The notes below the pieces were generated by a model. It was not told the DNA's origin. It did no database searches and worked only from the letters and a program-made list of their open reading frames with translations. Source: Oligoflexales bacterium (GTDB lineage: Bacteria > Bdellovibrionota_B > Oligoflexia > Oligoflexales > RGVZ01). From it: 64,000 nucleotides of DNA. Positions within the stretch are counted from its first letter, which is position 1. The number at the start of each line of letters is the position of its first letter. Position numbers and translations under genes: made by a program. This document shows positions 61,698-64,000 of this stretch, piece by piece. The stretch lies in assembly GCA_947494335.1 (NCBI GenBank), contig CANLUT010000001.1, positions 558,001 through 622,000 on the forward strand. Direction: 5' to 3'.

Positions 61698-62861
61698 ATG
61701 GATTTAACGTCTCGCAATTCTGTATTAAGTAGGTCAGCGAAGCTTGCTGCACCATTGCTCATGGCTGCATTATCGTTCCTCAGTTCGTGTCGCGATCTGG
61801 GAGATACCGCGAAAACTAAATCCTTAAACAACTTTGCTCGTAATTCAGGAGACGTTTCGCGCAACGATTGTTCAGGTAATCAACAAATTGTCCTCGGCAT
61901 TCGCCAAGAGTGGGATCATGTTGATTTTTCAGCTGTTGCAGCTGATAAAGTTCCTGAACTCAAAGCCGCACTTTCAAGAGCTCTGTCGGCAGTTCCCGAA
62001 AACCTACAGCACTTGTACTTTGGGCTTGGTGGAAAAATTGTGTTCTCGTCCAAACTGAATGAGCCTGCGAAGTCATCGTCTGACTTGACCTGCCAGCGTT
62101 CTGCCGCCAATGACTTGTTTACGAGTGAAGGCACAGGGCGAGTGGATGCTTGTTGGACCATCGACACAAAAACCGCGGATGTTGTTGTCCTAATGAACCC
62201 ATCAGTGGAAAGCATCCAGCACTCCACGGTTCGTATTTTTGGATATCTTCTTTCGCAAATTCTAACCAAAATCGGCTTCGAAAAAGATGTTGTGGTGGCT
62301 CAGAAGGATGTCGAATTTGAAAAGCTGATGGATGCAATTGCAACAGCGGTTGTTGCAGATATCAAGCGCCCGGGCAGCAAGTATAATCTTGGTGTGAACG
62401 AATCTTTGGTTAAGTCCGAGCAGTTTAAGTATTTCGCGTTTGCGGAATCATTCGATTCTTTCTACTGCAATTCAGCACTCAGGCAATCAATGGCGCGCGC
62501 TGATGAGTTCCCAAAGACCTATGCTCTTTTTGTTCAAATGGATAATCAGTTGAGTCAAGTTAGGGTCTTTGAGGAAAGTGCGGCAAGCAACGCAGCTCGT
62601 AACGAACAATTCAAACTGGCCGGCTCTGAGGTATCAGCTGACTCCGACGGGGCACTCAGACTCGGTATTTTGGGATTCCTCTTCCGGGGTCTGGGCACTG
62701 TTGCCAGAGGCTTGGGTGGTGGACTACTTAAGGGTGGTGCTGGCATAATCGGCGGCGCTGGTAAGCTTTTAGGGGGTGCTGCCGGGGGTATTGGCAAATT
62801 ACTCGGAGGCGCAGGTGGCGGAATTATTAGTACGATCATGAGCCTGTTTGGTGGCGGCTGA
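61698..62861 (+). CDS. Lipoprotein with glycine-zipper hydrophobic tail
   Basis: A 387-residue protein with a signal sequence and lipobox FLSSC. The middle is a globular unrecognised domain with five cysteines. The last 65 residues are strikingly Gly/Leu/Ile-rich with repeated units such as GIIGGAGKLLGG and AAGGIGKLLGG, ending in SLFGGG. This amphipathic, glycine-zipper-like tail resembles membrane-inserting segments of toxins or bacteriocins. A GGGGGTGG ribosome site precedes the ATG, and a terminator follows, so it is monocistronic. Function unknown. Confidence 0.75.
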   Translation: MDLTSRNSVLSRSAKLAAPLLMAALSFLSSCRDLGDTAKTKSLNNFARNSGDVSRNDCSGNQQIVLGIRQEWDHVDFSAVAADKVPELKAALSRALSAVPENLQHLYFGLGGKIVFSSKLNEPAKSSSDLTCQRSAANDLFTSEGTGRVDACWTIDTKTADVVVLMNPSVESIQHSTVRIFGYLLSQILTKIGFEKDVVVAQKDVEFEKLMDAIATAVVADIKRPGSKYNLGVNESLVKSEQFKYFAFAESFDSFYCNSALRQSMARADEFPKTYALFVQMDNQLSQVRVFEESAASNAARNEQFKLAGSEVSADSDGALRLGILGFLFRGLGTVARGLGGGLLKGGAGIIGGAGKLLGGAAGGIGKLLGGAGGGIISTIMSLFGGG

Positions 62862-62891
62862 TCCTTTAGTGACTCTCAATTTTGTACAAAG

Positions 62892-62923
62892 AGCTCCGGC
62901 GGCAAGTTGTCTCCGGAGCTTTT
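62892..62923 (+). terminator. Rho-independent terminator
   Basis: AGCTCCGG and CCGGAGCT form a perfect 8-bp stem (13-nt loop), followed by TTTT, just after the glycine-rich lipoprotein gene. Confidence 0.8.
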
Positions 62924-63039
62924 AAGTGTACCTGGGCCGATAGCATTGGCAGATCTTTGATAGGCATGTTAGAACCTTTCGGTCGACATTTTATGGGCTT
63001 AAGGCTGAATCGCTAGCCCCTTATTTGTGAGGCCAATTT

Positions 63040-64000
63040 ATGCGTAATCCTCTCCTTGGAAGTCTAAAGTCCAACACAGCCCTACATTTTATCAATGGTG
63101 AGCTTACGGCTTCGGCCAACGGGGCAACGTTTGATTCGGTGAACCCGGCCACGGGTGAGTTGATCTGCAAGGTAGCCCTCGGGGGGGCTGTTGAGATCAA
63201 TGCAGCCGTTGCAGCTGCTGATAAAGCATGGCGCGAAGGCCCATGGTCTAAGACCACGCCTTCTGAGAGAGCCACGATTTTGAGGCGGATTGGCGATGAG
63301 ATCTTGGCCAGAAAGCAAGAATTCGCCGAATTAGAATCTTTGGATAGCGGCAAACCTCTGCAGGAGACGATGAATGGCGACATCCCGCGGGCTGCGTTTA
63401 ATTTTCACTTCTACGCAGATCTTTGTCACCATCAGGTTAGTCCTAGCTTTCGTAGTGATGATGGTAGTCACCATACAACAATCAGGGAGCCTCTTGGGGT
63501 TGTGGGGTTGATTACTCCGTGGAATTTGCCCCTATACCTTGCGACCTGGAAGTTGGCGCCCGCCTTGGCCCAAGGTAACTCCGTCGTGTTGAAGCCTGCC
63601 GAACTCACGCCGCTAACAGCGTACGCTCTTCATGAGGTTTTGCTCAAAGCAGGTGTTCCGGCCGGAGTTGTGAATATCGTTCAAGGCTTTGGTCCTGATA
63701 GTGCTGGAGAGGCCTTAGTTAAGCATCCAGGTGTGAAGGCCATCTCTTTTACGGGCGAGACAGTCACCGGGGCTGCGATTATGGCGGCTGGTGCGCCCAC
63801 CCTGAAAAAGATGAGTTTTGAATTGGGTGGTAAGGGTGCCAGCATCATATTTGCAGATGCTGACCTAGAAAAGGCCGCGAAGGTAGCAACGCGCGCTGCT
63901 ATGCGCAATCAGGGGCAGGTTTGTTTGGCGGGATCGCGCCTACTGGTGGAAGAGTCTGTAGCATCAAAGGTGATCGAACTCGTTAAACAGGAGATCTCCA
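63040..64000 (+). CDS. Aldehyde dehydrogenase, 2-aminomuconate-semialdehyde-like (partial, runs off the right edge)
   Basis: 320 codons from ATG 63040 stay open to the window end. Motifs are TPWNLPLYLATWKLAPALA, KPAELTPLTAY, the NAD-site SFTGETVTG, FELGGKGA with the general base, and NQGQVCLAGSR with the catalytic cysteine. GDIPRAAFNFHFYAD is close to the ALDH8 group (2-aminomuconic/2-hydroxymuconic semialdehyde dehydrogenases). It oxidises a semialdehyde with NAD+. The C-terminal third is outside the window. GTGAGG at 63027-63032 lies about 8 nt upstream. Confidence 0.88.
   Translation, partial: MRNPLLGSLKSNTALHFINGELTASANGATFDSVNPATGELICKVALGGAVEINAAVAAADKAWREGPWSKTTPSERATILRRIGDEILARKQEFAELESLDSGKPLQETMNGDIPRAAFNFHFYADLCHHQVSPSFRSDDGSHHTTIREPLGVVGLITPWNLPLYLATWKLAPALAQGNSVVLKPAELTPLTAYALHEVLLKAGVPAGVVNIVQGFGPDSAGEALVKHPGVKAISFTGETVTGAAIMAAGAPTLKKMSFELGGKGASIIFADADLEKAAKVATRAAMRNQGQVCLAGSRLLVEESVASKVIELVKQEIS

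Overview
The window looks like chromosomal DNA of a Gram-negative bacterium. Base composition is close to balanced, coding density is high, and most genes sit in short overlapping operons. Taxonomic hints point towards Bdellovibrionota/Oligoflexia or a Myxococcota-like lineage. They are a ferrochelatase with an internal cysteine cluster of the type described from Myxococcus, many secreted or lipid-anchored proteases and repeat proteins, PilZ and receiver-domain proteins, System I cytochrome c maturation, and a short RdgC-like protein. This is inference from protein families; no rRNA or other marker is present.

Layout. 1-106 is the tail of an unrecognised gene. 186-6492 (minus) is a five-gene operon: a beta-rich exported protein, an ABC-2-like permease, its ATPase, and a heterodimeric ABC exporter. 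6559-13123 holds elbB, two PilZ proteins, a degenerate IrrE-type protein overlapping acetoacetyl-CoA synthetase, and a FecCD/FecE-type metal uptake pair without a binding protein. 13220-17806 holds ung, bfr, a trypsin/leucine-repeat lipoprotein, bfd behind a candidate Fur box, and a glutathione S-transferase.

17761-26480 is the most distinctive region. A photolyase gene lies between two 155-bp direct repeats (about 90% identical) made of the joined 3' ends of the glutathione transferase and a GPH-type symporter. Next to it are divergent operons for the symporter plus a DUF1295 protein, and for an FAD oxidoreductase, a DUF1365 protein and two cyclopropane-synthase-like methyltransferases. This gene set matches the light/singlet-oxygen membrane-lipid modules known from Rhodobacter and relatives. 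A TGATCC-type element precedes the methyltransferase operon.

26481-37576 is mostly housekeeping: a KamA-family radical SAM enzyme, maf, ferredoxin-nth, leucyl aminopeptidase-hemH, a methyltransferase, an RdgC-like gene, a receiver protein, nadC and a birA-coaX fusion. 37650-45916 is an accessory stretch: two divergent HEWGH metalloproteases, a chorismate-mutase-like protein with homogentisate dioxygenase, a large lipoprotein with a weak MACPF-like motif, and a divergent small cysteine-rich secreted peptide. 45920-52940 holds truC, mtaB, then hemF and a cytochrome c maturation operon (ccmF, ccmH, ccmI-like and two unassigned membrane proteins).

53001-64000 contains a very large NHL-repeat lipoprotein, a secreted zinc phospholipase C/S1-P1-type hydrolase, a fused E1 alpha-beta 2-oxo-acid dehydrogenase in operon with an unusual acyltransferase, a KynB-type cyclase, a lipoprotein with a glycine-zipper tail, and the first 320 codons of an aldehyde dehydrogenase resembling 2-aminomuconate semialdehyde dehydrogenase. 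No tRNA, rRNA, CRISPR array, insertion sequence or phage gene was recognised.
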